Source of the DNA: JBFWVD01 sp050246915
GTDB taxonomy: Bacteria; Actinomycetota; Acidimicrobiia; Acidimicrobiales; Ilumatobacteraceae
Reading direction: 5' to 3'
Length of the DNA stretch: 64,000 bases
Assembly: GCA_050246915.1 (NCBI GenBank)
Contig: JBFWVD010000003.1
Location: 62,001 to 126,000 of the forward strand
Position numbers and translations under genes: made by a program. This document shows positions 1-7,923 of this stretch, one piece after another; the first letter of the stretch is position 1, and each line of letters starts with the position of its first letter. The notes below the pieces were generated by a model. That model was not told the DNA's origin. It saw only the letters and a list, made by a program, of their open reading frames with translations, and ran no database searches.

Positions 1-15
1 ACGGGCAGATGCCGC

Positions 16-519
16 TCAGCCGAGCAGCGAGTCGATCGAAGCCTCGCCGGTGCGATAGCGCCGGGTCAGCTCCTCGGCGAGCGCGTCGATGCGGTCGAAC
101 AGCCGGCGGCGACGCAGCGACAGCACGGCTTCGGCCACCTGCAAGCGGGCGAGAGCATCATCGAGACCGCCGTCGGAGAGGTCGGGCAGGTTGGCGAGCG
201 AATCGTCGGCATCCAGCTCACCGAGATCGATGAACTCATCGGTCACCGAGCCGCCCGCCGCGGCACGCTCGCCCGAGAGAGCGTCGGGCAATCCGCCGAG
301 CAGTTGCGAAGCATCGGAGGCGAGTTGACCGCTGCGTCGACGATCCACTTCAGATCGCACGACGTCGAGCCGGCCTTGCACGACACGACGGTGCATCGAC
401 ACCTCGTCTTCGAGGGCCTGACACTGGGCTCGTCGGGCTCGAACATCGGCCATCGGCAGCGAGGTCAGCGCGGCCAGGTAGTCGTCAGCGATCACACGGC
501 GGTAGGCATCGAGGTCCAC
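16..519 (-). CDS. rsiG: RsiG-type c-di-GMP-binding anti-sigma factor homologue
   Basis: 167-residue, highly charged, mostly helical soluble protein with a GTG start. Residues E37, S41, R44, Q48 and D52 form the complete E(X)3S(X)2R(X)3Q(X)3D motif known to bind cyclic di-GMP in actinobacterial RsiG. A second helix carries E130, S134, R137 and D145 with F141 in place of Gln, so it is a near-perfect second half-site. In Streptomyces and Rubrobacter, RsiG loaded with c-di-GMP sequesters the WhiG sigma factor. The acidic segment at residues 94-121 between the helices is a flexible linker. No sigma factor gene is in view; its partner should be elsewhere. The motif is seen directly; the anti-sigma role is inferred from the family. 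Confidence 0.82.
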   Translation of the reverse strand: MDLDAYRRVIADDYLAALTSLPMADVRARRAQCQALEDEVSMHRRVVQGRLDVVRSEVDRRRSGQLASDASQLLGGLPDALSGERAAAGGSVTDEFIDLGELDADDSLANLPDLSDGGLDDALARLQVAEAVLSLRRRRLFDRIDALAEELTRRYRTGEASIDSLLG

Positions 520-564
520 GGCTGCAGGCTAGGCGAGCCTCGCGTGACAGCCTGCCTTCGAGGC

Positions 565-804
565 TCAGCCGCCCGAGACCGGAGGAAGGACTGCGACCTC
601 GTCACGGTTCGTCACCAGATCGTCTGGCCGGCACTCATCTCCGTTGAGCCATACCTTGCTGTTGGCCACGATGGCGTCGAAGCGCTCACCGAAACGGCTG
701 GACGCCTGGGCGAGGACATCAGCAACCGTGGCCGCATCGTCGAACTGGAACGATCCCCCACCGGCCGCTTCACGAGCCTGGGCGAACAATCGCAACGTGG
801 CCAT
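565..804 (-). CDS. MoaD/ThiS-family sulfur-carrier protein
   Basis: 79 residues, the usual length of a ubiquitin-fold sulfur carrier. It starts with a beta-strand of the MoaD type (ATLRLFAQAREAAG) and ends in the family's Gly-Gly tail (PPVSGG), whose last glycine is adenylated and thiocarboxylated. The most likely role is the small subunit of molybdopterin synthase in molybdenum cofactor synthesis; ThiS or another sulfur-carrier role is possible because no moaE or thiG is adjacent. The miniature molybdenum hydroxylase at 26.7 kb would be a user of the cofactor. It ends 45 bases from the rsiG start and may be cotranscribed with it. Confidence 0.8.
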   Translation of the reverse strand: MATLRLFAQAREAAGGGSFQFDDAATVADVLAQASSRFGERFDAIVANSKVWLNGDECRPDDLVTNRDEVAVLPPVSGG

Positions 805-852
805 GCCCCGAGGCTAAGCGGTGGTGCCCGAATAGGGCACACACACCACCTG

Positions 853-858
853 TAGGTT
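853..858 (+). promoter_or_regulatory. -10 box (TAGGTT), leaderless promoter
   Basis: TAGGTT lies 7 bases before the ATG at 866. This is the spacing seen for leaderless transcripts in actinobacteria, and no Shine-Dalgarno sequence is present. Confidence 0.5.
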
Positions 859-865
859 CTCGACC

Positions 866-1474
866 ATGCCCGGTCCTGCCACCAACGTGCTCCTGCTACG
901 CCACGGCCAATCGGAATGGAACGCTGAAGGTCGCTGGCAAGGACTGGCCGACCCACCCCTGTCCGACCTCGGTCGTCAACAGGCCTACGTCGCGGTGCAG
1001 CACCTCGGAACCGTCGACGACATCGTCGCGTCCGACCTCCAACGAGCTGCGCAGACTGCCGAGATCTTGTCGAACGGGATCGGGGTCGGGCCGGTGCTGC
1101 TCGACCCGCGTCTACGCGAGCGTGACGCAGGCGAATGGACCGGCCTCACCCGACACGACATCGAACTGCGTTGGCCCGGAGCCCTCGAGCGCGGCGACAA
1201 GCCCAACGGCTACGAGGCGGACGACGTCATCATCAGCCGCGTCATGAGCGCGCTGAGCGATGTGCAACGCAACGCTCCCGGCGGTGACGTGCTGGTCGTC
1301 GCCCACGGTGGCGTCATCCGCGCCGTGGAACGACATCTGGGAGCCGAGGACGGGCTCTTGCCCAACCTCGGTGGCCGTTGGCTCGTCATGCGCGCCGATC
1401 ATGTCGCCCTCGGTGAACGCGTGGTGCTGATCCACCCGGACGAAGTTGCCGTGACCCTCCCGGGGCACCTATGA
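866..1474 (+). CDS. Histidine phosphatase (phosphoglycerate mutase-like)
   Basis: 202 residues. The catalytic LLRHGQSEWN motif places the phosphorylated histidine at H13 with R12 beside it, and the second catalytic His lies in VVAHGGVIRAV near residue 151. This is the histidine phosphatase superfamily, which contains cofactor-dependent phosphoglycerate mutases, alpha-ribazole phosphatases and broad acid phosphatases. The length fits the small phosphatase branch better than glycolytic mutase (about 230-250 residues). Its stop overlaps the next start (ATGA at 1471), so it is translationally coupled to the YgjP-like metalloprotease. The substrate cannot be told from sequence. Confidence 0.88.
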   Translation: MPGPATNVLLLRHGQSEWNAEGRWQGLADPPLSDLGRQQAYVAVQHLGTVDDIVASDLQRAAQTAEILSNGIGVGPVLLDPRLRERDAGEWTGLTRHDIELRWPGALERGDKPNGYEADDVIISRVMSALSDVQRNAPGGDVLVVAHGGVIRAVERHLGAEDGLLPNLGGRWLVMRADHVALGERVVLIHPDEVAVTLPGHL

Positions 1475-2136
1475 CGACCCCGTCGCTGTTCGATCTCCTC
1501 GACGAGACGCCCAAGTGCCACGGCGCTCCCGAGACAGACGCCGCCACCGATGTCGCCCGCGTCCACGATCCCGATGCGTGCACATCCGCTCAATCTCCGC
1601 TCGAGTCGGTCGAGTCGGTCGAGTCGGTCGAGGTAGAGCTGACCTCGACGGTCGAGCCGTTGCCGGTTCGCGTGATCCGCAGCGCCAAGCGTCGCCGCAC
1701 GATCCAGGCCCGCATGGTCAACGGCGTTCTGGAGGTCCTCATACCCGGGCGCGCCACAGCGGCCGACGAAGCGCATTACGTCGAGACGATGCGTTCGAAG
1801 TTCGCCCGATCGCACCGCGCCGGAGCGATTGATCTCGAAGCACGTGCGGCCGATCTGGCGCGTCGGTTCTCACTGCCGACGCCCTCCAGCATCGGTTGGG
1901 TCAGCAATATGGATCATCGATGGGGCAGTTGCACGATTGTCGATCGAACCATCCGCATCAGCGATCGACTCGTGTCGGTACCGACGTGGGTGCTGGACGC
2001 GGTGATCATGCACGAACTCGCACACCTCGTGGTGCCCAACCATTCCGACGCGTTCTGGGCGTTGGCCAATCGCTATCCGAAGATGGAACGCGCTCGCGGC
2101 TATCTCATCTGCGCGTCCGGCCAGAGCGACGACTGA
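1471..2136 (+). CDS. YgjP/DUF45-type zinc metallopeptidase
   Basis: 221 residues. The C-terminal half carries a zincin motif, HELAH at residues 181-185, followed by NHSDAFW, whose His is the likely third ligand; this pattern and the preceding WGSC segment are typical of the YgjP (DUF45, WSS1/SprT-like) family. The first 65 or so residues are a low-complexity linker that contains a triplicated Glu-Ser-Val. The family is often called M48-like, but its biological substrate is not established. It overlaps the upstream histidine phosphatase by 4 bases and has no signal peptide, so it should act in the cytoplasm. Confidence 0.82.
   Translation: MTTPSLFDLLDETPKCHGAPETDAATDVARVHDPDACTSAQSPLESVESVESVEVELTSTVEPLPVRVIRSAKRRRTIQARMVNGVLEVLIPGRATAADEAHYVETMRSKFARSHRAGAIDLEARAADLARRFSLPTPSSIGWVSNMDHRWGSCTIVDRTIRISDRLVSVPTWVLDAVIMHELAHLVVPNHSDAFWALANRYPKMERARGYLICASGQSDD
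1601..1632 (+). repeat. 9-bp in-frame tandem repeat
   Basis: Three copies of TCGAGTCGG plus a partial fourth inside the YgjP-like gene, encoding Glu-Ser-Val repeats in the linker. The 9-bp period preserves the frame. Confidence 0.85.
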
Positions 2137-2162
2137 CCCGATCCACATCACCGGCCATCAAC

Positions 2163-2178
2163 GTCAATACTGATTGAC
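2163..2178. repeat. Dispersed palindrome GTCAAT-N4-ATTGAC
   Basis: Perfect inverted repeat GTCAATACTGATTGAC in the gap after the YgjP-like gene and before the TetR gene. It is one member of a family of at least twelve such sites in the window, described under findings. It could also act as a short hairpin or as an operator of the downstream TetR gene. Confidence 0.75.
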
Positions 2179-2261
2179 GCATCACGAGTCGTCGCAATGA
2201 CCGAGGCGCCGCAGTGATCGGGTTGTCCGTCGACAGTGTCCGGTCATGCGACAATGGGACA

Positions 2262-2909
2262 GTGTCGAGGTCCCTGGGGAAGCCTGCGACGCCGCCCCGA
2301 TCCGACGAACGCGCGAGGACGTACAGCGGTGACGCCAACGAGGAAGTGCGCGCCATCGTTGCAGCGACCTATCGCGTCATCGAGCGTGCCGGCACCGTGG
2401 AACCCACGATGCGGGACATCCTCAGCGAAGCGCAGCTGTCCACGCCAGCCTTCTACCGACACTTCAAAGGCAAGGACGATCTCCTCATCACGATCATCGA
2501 GGAGAGCTGTGGTCGCCTCATGCAACGCGTATCGGCTCGGATGGATCGCCGCAAGACAGCACCATCCAAGATCGGGGCCTGGGTCAGCGGCATCGTCGGA
2601 CAGGCCGCCGATCTCGATGTTGCCGCCCAGGTGCGCCCGTTCGCAGTGAACTTCGAGCGACTTGCCGCGCTCTATCCCGCGACCCATCGTTCGACGACGT
2701 TGCTCATGACCGACCCGATCATCGAACCGGTGATCGAGCTCACCGGATTTCGCCCGGCGCGCGCCCGCGACGAGTCGATCGTGGTGTTGCGACTGGTCGT
2801 CGCCGTGATGCAGATGCATCTGTGCGATCGCACTCAGCCCACCAAGACTGAGCTCGACCGCCTAGCGACGTTCATCGTGACCGGACTCGTCGGCCTTGCC
2901 GCGTCGTGA
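2262..2909 (+). CDS. TetR-family transcriptional regulator
   Basis: About 215 residues from the GTG at 2262. The frame is open back to a GTG at 2214, but the extra 16 residues look unrelated to the family. The N-terminal helix-turn-helix is clear (MRDILSEAQLSTPAFYRHFKGKDDLL), with the usual helices before it. The C-terminal ligand-binding half is divergent, so the effector is unknown. The gene faces the end of the livF operon (convergent, 44 bases between stops) and is not obviously linked to it. A perfect GTCAAT palindrome lies about 85 bases upstream and is a candidate operator, although the same palindrome occurs in many coding regions. Confidence 0.85.
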   Translation: MSRSLGKPATPPRSDERARTYSGDANEEVRAIVAATYRVIERAGTVEPTMRDILSEAQLSTPAFYRHFKGKDDLLITIIEESCGRLMQRVSARMDRRKTAPSKIGAWVSGIVGQAADLDVAAQVRPFAVNFERLAALYPATHRSTTLLMTDPIIEPVIELTGFRPARARDESIVVLRLVVAVMQMHLCDRTQPTKTELDRLATFIVTGLVGLAAS

Positions 2910-2953
2910 GCGCGTCGGTGCGCGATCAGGCCGCTGCGATCAGTGCGAGGCGG

Positions 2954-3670
2954 TCAGTGTCCGTCGCGCGACAGGTATGAGGCAGCGAGTGCGTCGCGGT
3001 CGTTGAGCGACGCGGCATCACCCGACATCACGATCTCACCGACGGAGAGCACATACGCGCGATCGCACAGCTTCAAGGCGAGCGATGCGTTCTGCTCCAC
3101 GACGAGGATCGACGTGCGATGGCGGATCTCGGCGATGGCGCGGTAGACGGTGTCGACCACGAGCGGGGCGAGCCCGAGCGACGGCTCATCGAGGAGCAGC
3201 ACGCGTGGCGCGGCGAGCAGACCTCGCCCGATGGCGACCATCTGCTGCTCACCACCCGAGAGCTGCCAGCCCGAGCGCTTGCGGAGCGCGGGCAGCAGAG
3301 GGAAGAGGTCGTAGATGTCCGAGAGGCTGTAGATCGGGGCGCGAGAGCCCCGGGCCGTTTGCCCGACCAGGAGGTTCTCCTCAGCGGTCAACGGCGGGAA
3401 CAACTTGCGGCCCTCAGGGACGTGGACCAGCCCGAGTCGAGCCGCCTTGTCCGACGCAATGCCGGTGATGTCCTGGCCCATGAACTCGATGGAACCCGTC
3501 GCCTTCATCATGCGGGACAACGCTCGCAAGGTGGAACTCTTGCCGGCGCCGTTCGGGCCCAGCAATGCCACCGCCTCCCCATCGCGAACCTCGAGCGAGA
3601 TGCCCTTCACCGCGGGCACGTTGCCGTAGCTCACGACGAGGTCCCTCACCGACAGCAGGGTTTCGGTCAC
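2954..3670 (-). CDS. livF: Branched-chain amino acid-type ABC transporter, ATPase LivF
   Basis: About 238 residues from the GTG at 3670, chosen because it forms a GTGA overlap with the livG stop; a longer frame to 3715 would add unrelated residues. It has Walker A GPNGAGKSS, the ABC signature LSGGEQQM and Walker B VLLLDEPSLGLAP. It is the second cytoplasmic ATPase of a high-affinity uptake system and the last gene of a five-gene operon (SBP, livH, livM, livG, livF). LivF-type ATPases pair with LivG; the real cargo may be a branched-chain amino acid, an amide or urea. Confidence 0.93.
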   Translation of the reverse strand: MTETLLSVRDLVVSYGNVPAVKGISLEVRDGEAVALLGPNGAGKSSTLRALSRMMKATGSIEFMGQDITGIASDKAARLGLVHVPEGRKLFPPLTAEENLLVGQTARGSRAPIYSLSDIYDLFPLLPALRKRSGWQLSGGEQQMVAIGRGLLAAPRVLLLDEPSLGLAPLVVDTVYRAIAEIRHRTSILVVEQNASLALKLCDRAYVLSVGEIVMSGDAASLNDRDALAASYLSRDGH

Positions 3671-4470
3671 TTCGGCTCCCCCAGGTAGGCCGCCACCACA
3701 GCGGGGTCCTTCCACACCTTGTCCGGCGTTCCTTCAGCGATGACTCGACCCATCTCGAGAACGACGAGACGCTGCACGAGTCGATCGAGGAACGAAAGCT
3801 TGTGCTCGATGATCAACAAACCGATGCCGTCGCCGCAGATTCGCAGCAACAGATCTGCGAGGCGTTGTGTCTCACCGGAGCTGAGACCGGCGGCTGGTTC
3901 GTCCATGAGCAACAGCGACGGTCGGGCGATGAGCGCCCGAGCGATCTCGACGAGACGACGATCGCCATAGGACAAGCCGTGCGCGGGAACGTTGGCCCGA
4001 CTCAGCAGTCCTACTTCGTCGAGGGCGGCCGCTGCTTCTTCCCAACGCGCCTTGTCGTGTTTCCACATGTTCGGTCGGTTGAGCCACGAGGCAACCGGCC
4101 CACGGGCATGCCGGTCGGGCGAACCGACGAGCACGTTCTCCATGCAGGTGAGCGATGGGTCGACCTGTGGCGTCTGGAACGTGCGGACCACGCCCTTGCG
4201 GACGATGGCACCCGGCCGACCGAGCGGAACGTCCTCACCACGTACTCGAACGTGCCCGGTGGCCTTCACCAGACCGCACACTCCGTTGAGGAAAGTGGAC
4301 TTTCCCGAGCCGTTGGGACCGATGAGCCCGAGCACTTCGTTCTCGTTCACCTGCAAGGTCACGTCGTCGACTGCGGTCAGAGCGCCGAAGCGCACGGTGA
4401 GGTTGTCCACCGAGAAAACGACCGGTGCTGTGGCGGAGCCGAGGGTGGATGATCCATCGACCATGGTCAT
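3667..4470 (-). CDS. livG: Branched-chain amino acid-type ABC transporter, ATPase LivG
   Basis: 267 residues with Walker A GPNGSGKST, signature LSYGDRRLVEIARAL and Walker B LLLMDEPAAGLS. The Tyr in the signature (SYGD) is usual for LivG. The C-terminal end carries the LivG-type extension reaching DPAVVAAYLGE. It overlaps livM upstream (ATGA at 4467-4470) and livF downstream by 4 bases each, so the three are translationally coupled. It provides ATP hydrolysis together with LivF at the membrane domains LivH and LivM. Confidence 0.94.
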   Translation of the reverse strand: MTMVDGSSTLGSATAPVVFSVDNLTVRFGALTAVDDVTLQVNENEVLGLIGPNGSGKSTFLNGVCGLVKATGHVRVRGEDVPLGRPGAIVRKGVVRTFQTPQVDPSLTCMENVLVGSPDRHARGPVASWLNRPNMWKHDKARWEEAAAALDEVGLLSRANVPAHGLSYGDRRLVEIARALIARPSLLLMDEPAAGLSSGETQRLADLLLRICGDGIGLLIIEHKLSFLDRLVQRLVVLEMGRVIAEGTPDKVWKDPAVVAAYLGEPK

Positions 4471-5552
4471 ACCGACTCCCCCGCCGTCAACGAGCTCGGG
4501 GCTGCCTGATCGGTGCCCGATGAACTACCGGCAGCTGGCGTCGAGCGCTTCCGCTGCTGCCAAGCGATGATCCGCCGCGGCAGCGACGTGATCCCCTCGG
4601 GGATGGCCAAGATGACCACGAGGATCACCGCGGCGAAGACCAACTCGCGGTAGTCGGCGATCCGACGGAGCCACTCGGGGGTGAGGATGATCACCACTGC
4701 CCCGACAGCCGGCCCCCACACCGACGCAACACCGCCGACCAACACCATGATGAGCACATCGAGCGACACGCCGGCGTGGAACTGGTTGAGCGACACGAAC
4801 CCGCGTGTATAGGAGGCCACGGCGCCGGCTGCGCCCATGTACGCCGCGCCGACCCCGAAGGCGACCGCCTGAGCACGCAGGGTCGGCACTCCTGACACCT
4901 TCGCCACGATCGGCTGGTTCTTCGTGAACACCCAATCGCGCTGGGTGGCCGAGCGTTCGAGGAGGACGAGGAGCACGATGCCCAGCAACGCAACGCCGCC
5001 CGAGAGATAGAACGTCTCGGTCGGGGTCACGAACTCCTTGCCGAACAGGCTCGGCTTCTCGATGCCGAAGCTCCCCCCTTCACCACCGGTGAAGGACTCC
5101 CACTGGCGCAGGATGATCTGCGACAACGTAGCGAAGGCCAAGGTGGCGATGGCGAACTGCAGCAGAGGGCTGCGATAGAGGATCAGCTTCACCAACGTGC
5201 CGATGATGCCGGTCACAATGGCGGCAACGATGATGCCGACGATGAAGCCACCGCCCTTTTGTCCCGCCCACACCGAGGTGAATGCGCCGATGCCGTAGAA
5301 GCTCGACGTGCCCAGACTGAACTGACCGGCAAGGGCGAACTGAATGTAGAAGCCCGATGCCAGCAACGTCGAGATCATGGCCGTGTTGGCGACATCGAGT
5401 CCGTAAAGGCCGTGCACGAAGAGCGGGACCATGGCCAAGACCACCGCACCGACCAGGATCGACTCGCGCTGTCGCCGCGCATACACACGAGGTCGCGGGA
5501 CCATCCGGGCGACCCGGTCGGCAACTTTGGTTGACAGGTCAGTAGCGGACAC
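4467..5552 (-). CDS. livM: Branched-chain amino acid-type ABC transporter, permease LivM
   Basis: 361 residues with about nine hydrophobic segments, as expected for the LivM permease. A short cytoplasmic Arg-rich N-terminus precedes the first membrane helix, and the C-terminus is a Ser/Thr/Ala-rich tail. The start overlaps the 3' end of livH by 14 bases. Near the N-terminus at 5520-5535 lies a one-mismatch member of the dispersed GTCAAY-N4-RTTGAC palindrome family. Confidence 0.92.
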   Translation of the reverse strand: MSATDLSTKVADRVARMVPRPRVYARRQRESILVGAVVLAMVPLFVHGLYGLDVANTAMISTLLASGFYIQFALAGQFSLGTSSFYGIGAFTSVWAGQKGGGFIVGIIVAAIVTGIIGTLVKLILYRSPLLQFAIATLAFATLSQIILRQWESFTGGEGGSFGIEKPSLFGKEFVTPTETFYLSGGVALLGIVLLVLLERSATQRDWVFTKNQPIVAKVSGVPTLRAQAVAFGVGAAYMGAAGAVASYTRGFVSLNQFHAGVSLDVLIMVLVGGVASVWGPAVGAVVIILTPEWLRRIADYRELVFAAVILVVILAIPEGITSLPRRIIAWQQRKRSTPAAGSSSGTDQAAPSSLTAGESV

Positions 5553-6420
5553 CGGCCAACCCCTTCACGACACCCTCGGGCTTGATGACGAGCATCACCA
5601 GAAGGATGATGAACGGATAGGCCTCGACGTAGTCCGGTGACACGTAGCCGCTGAGGTACTGCTGGGCCAGCGCCACAACGAACGCCGCGGCCACGGCCGC
5701 GTCGATGCGGTCGAATCCGCCGATCACCACGGCGGCGAACGACGCCAGCAGGAGGGAGAAGCCCACCTCAGGACCGATCGGGACGATCGACGCCACCAGG
5801 AGACCACCGAGGGCAGCCAGTGCGGCCGAGAGACCGAACACGATAACGGTGAGGCGGTCGACACGGATGCCCTGCAACAAGGCGGTCTCACGATCGACAG
5901 CCAGCGCCCGCAATTGGCGACCGATCGAGGTCCGGTGCAGCACGTACATCATCACGACGAACAGGACCGCAGTCACGGCCAGCACCAAGAACGTCTGGTA
6001 CGGCACTCGAGCGCCTCCGATGTGCACCACGTCCGAGGACTTACCGACGACGGGAGGAAGCGACCGGTTGGTCGAATCGAACTGCAAGATGAGGATCGAT
6101 CTCATCCCGAGCGCTAAGGCAAAGGTGGAGATCATGACCGCCAGTTGCGACTGTTTGCGCAACGGCGCATACCCGACCCGTTCTATGCCGACACCGACCA
6201 TGAACACTGCGGCCAGCACCACCACGAAGGCGGGCGCCATTGCCCAACCATGATCGTGGATGAGCCAGAACCCCAGGAACCCGCCCAGGGTGAGCAAGTC
6301 ACCCTGGGCGAAGTTCACGATCCCCGTGGCGTTGTGCAGCAGCACGACGCCCAGGACGATCAGGGCAGCAATAGATCCTTGGGCCAGTCCGGCGAACGAG
6401 AGTGCGACGAACCGGTCCAT
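5539..6420 (-). CDS. livH: Branched-chain amino acid-type ABC transporter, permease LivH
   Basis: 293 residues with eight or so membrane helices and the family's N-terminal pattern (FAGLAQGSIAALIVLGVVLL, then NATGIVNFAQGDLLTLGGF). It forms the transmembrane heterodimer with LivM. It starts 4 bases after the stop of the substrate-binding protein gene and overlaps livM downstream, so it is internal to the operon. Confidence 0.93.
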   Translation of the reverse strand: MDRFVALSFAGLAQGSIAALIVLGVVLLHNATGIVNFAQGDLLTLGGFLGFWLIHDHGWAMAPAFVVVLAAVFMVGVGIERVGYAPLRKQSQLAVMISTFALALGMRSILILQFDSTNRSLPPVVGKSSDVVHIGGARVPYQTFLVLAVTAVLFVVMMYVLHRTSIGRQLRALAVDRETALLQGIRVDRLTVIVFGLSAALAALGGLLVASIVPIGPEVGFSLLLASFAAVVIGGFDRIDAAVAAAFVVALAQQYLSGYVSPDYVEAYPFIILLVMLVIKPEGVVKGLAGVRY

Positions 6421-6424
6421 CAGA

Positions 6425-7771
6425 TCACGGAGCCTTGGTTGTCGTCGTTGCTGCGGCGGCAGCAGCAGCCGCCGCAGCTGCCTCCGACGCCACCAGCGTC
6501 GGGTTGCCGGCCACCTGGGCGTAGGCCTTGATCAGCTGACCGGTGTCGTGGCTCACCACGGCGATGTCGTGCTGCAGGTTGTTCTCGGCGTCGATCTTCC
6601 ACTGACCGCAGGGCCCCGGGAGGTCGAGCGTCAGCATCGCCTTCTTCAGCGCAGCCGGCTCGATCGACTTGGCAGCGTTGGCCGCAGCAGCGATGAAGTA
6701 GGCCGCCTGGTAGTAGTACGGAGCGACGCCGTCGGTCGACTTCTCGCTGGGGTACTTGGCGAGGTATGCCGCCTTGAACGCCTTGGCCTCCGGCGAGGTG
6801 CCGGCATCAGTCGTGCAACCACTCACGTAAGACATGTTCTTCATCTCGGCAGCGGTGTTCGCTCCCGACGAGACGTACTGCGCCGAACCCGTGTCCATGA
6901 CGCCGGGAGTGGTGATGCCGTTCTGCGCCTTCTGCTTCATGTACACCTGGCCGACGGCGGGCACGTTGTTGTGGATCGTGAAGTCGACGTCCTTGAGGCC
7001 CAACACCGCCTCAGTCGCATCGGTGGCGTTGGGGGCAAGCGAACGCTCGACAACTTCGCCGGTGAAGCCGTTGTCCTTCAGGTACTGGACGATGACCTTC
7101 TGGGCCAGCAGGCCGTTGGGATCAGTGGTGTGCTCGATGCCGATCTTGGCCGGCTTCGGGTTCTGATCCAGTGCGTACCGGGCAAAGGCCTCCGCGTACA
7201 TGTCGGTCGTCGGCCCCATGCGGTAGCCGATGTCCTTCTTCAGGATGCTCTTGTTGAGCGAACCGCTCTGGGCGACGTGCAGCAGCGGAATCCCGGAGGC
7301 CTCGATGTCGGGAGCGGCCGCGGGCACCATGGCCGAGAAGTTCAGGCCGAGAATGACGTTGACCTTGTCGGAGATGGCCTTCTTGACGGCCACTGTCGAG
7401 ATGTCAGCAGTGGTTCCGATGTCGTACTCCGTGAACTCGATCTTGTGGCCATACGCGCCACCCTTGGCGTTCAGCTCTTCGATCGCCAGTTCGAGGGCGT
7501 GCGCACGGAAGGACAGCGCGTTCGCCCCGCTGGCCTGGATCATGAAGCCGATCTTCAGCGGCGGCAGAGCCGGATCGACCTTGGTCGGACCGGCCGCGGC
7601 GGTCGTGGCCGGAGCGGCGGTGGTGGCAGCACCGGAAGCTGCGGTGGTGGCGGGAGCGGCGGTGGTGGCAGCAGCAGCAGTCGTGCTGGCTGACTCGCCT
7701 CCGTCGTCTCCGCACGCTGCTGCGAGCATGCCCGCGGCAGCCGCAACGACAAATACCCGACGAAATCTCAT
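6425..7771 (-). CDS. ABC transporter substrate-binding lipoprotein (type 1 periplasmic fold)
   Basis: 448 residues. The signal peptide ends in a lipobox (GMLAAAC), so the protein is lipid-anchored outside the cytoplasmic membrane. After it come about 45 residues of Ala/Thr-rich linker (repeats of ATTAAP type), then a LivK/AmiC-like ligand-binding domain (PLKIGFMIQASGANA). The extreme C-terminus is a run of Ala followed by Thr and KAP, a low-complexity tail uncommon in this family. A strong Shine-Dalgarno (GAGGGGGA) precedes the ATG. It is the first gene of the transport operon; no ligand is evident. Confidence 0.92.
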   Translation of the reverse strand: MRFRRVFVVAAAAGMLAAACGDDGGESASTTAAAATTAAPATTAASGAATTAAPATTAAAGPTKVDPALPPLKIGFMIQASGANALSFRAHALELAIEELNAKGGAYGHKIEFTEYDIGTTADISTVAVKKAISDKVNVILGLNFSAMVPAAAPDIEASGIPLLHVAQSGSLNKSILKKDIGYRMGPTTDMYAEAFARYALDQNPKPAKIGIEHTTDPNGLLAQKVIVQYLKDNGFTGEVVERSLAPNATDATEAVLGLKDVDFTIHNNVPAVGQVYMKQKAQNGITTPGVMDTGSAQYVSSGANTAAEMKNMSYVSGCTTDAGTSPEAKAFKAAYLAKYPSEKSTDGVAPYYYQAAYFIAAAANAAKSIEPAALKKAMLTLDLPGPCGQWKIDAENNLQHDIAVVSHDTGQLIKAYAQVAGNPTLVASEAAAAAAAAAAATTTTKAP

Positions 7772-7923
7772 GAAGTGTCCCCCTCAAGCTGACAAGAGCT
7801 TTCACACGCAGCCACCCCCCGGCGGCTGGTCCCGGGACCGTAGCAGGTCCGTCAACAGCCAGAAAGAATCGTGTTCTCCATTGCAAAAACGTCATATTTC
7901 GGCCGCGACGAGCATGCCCGTCA

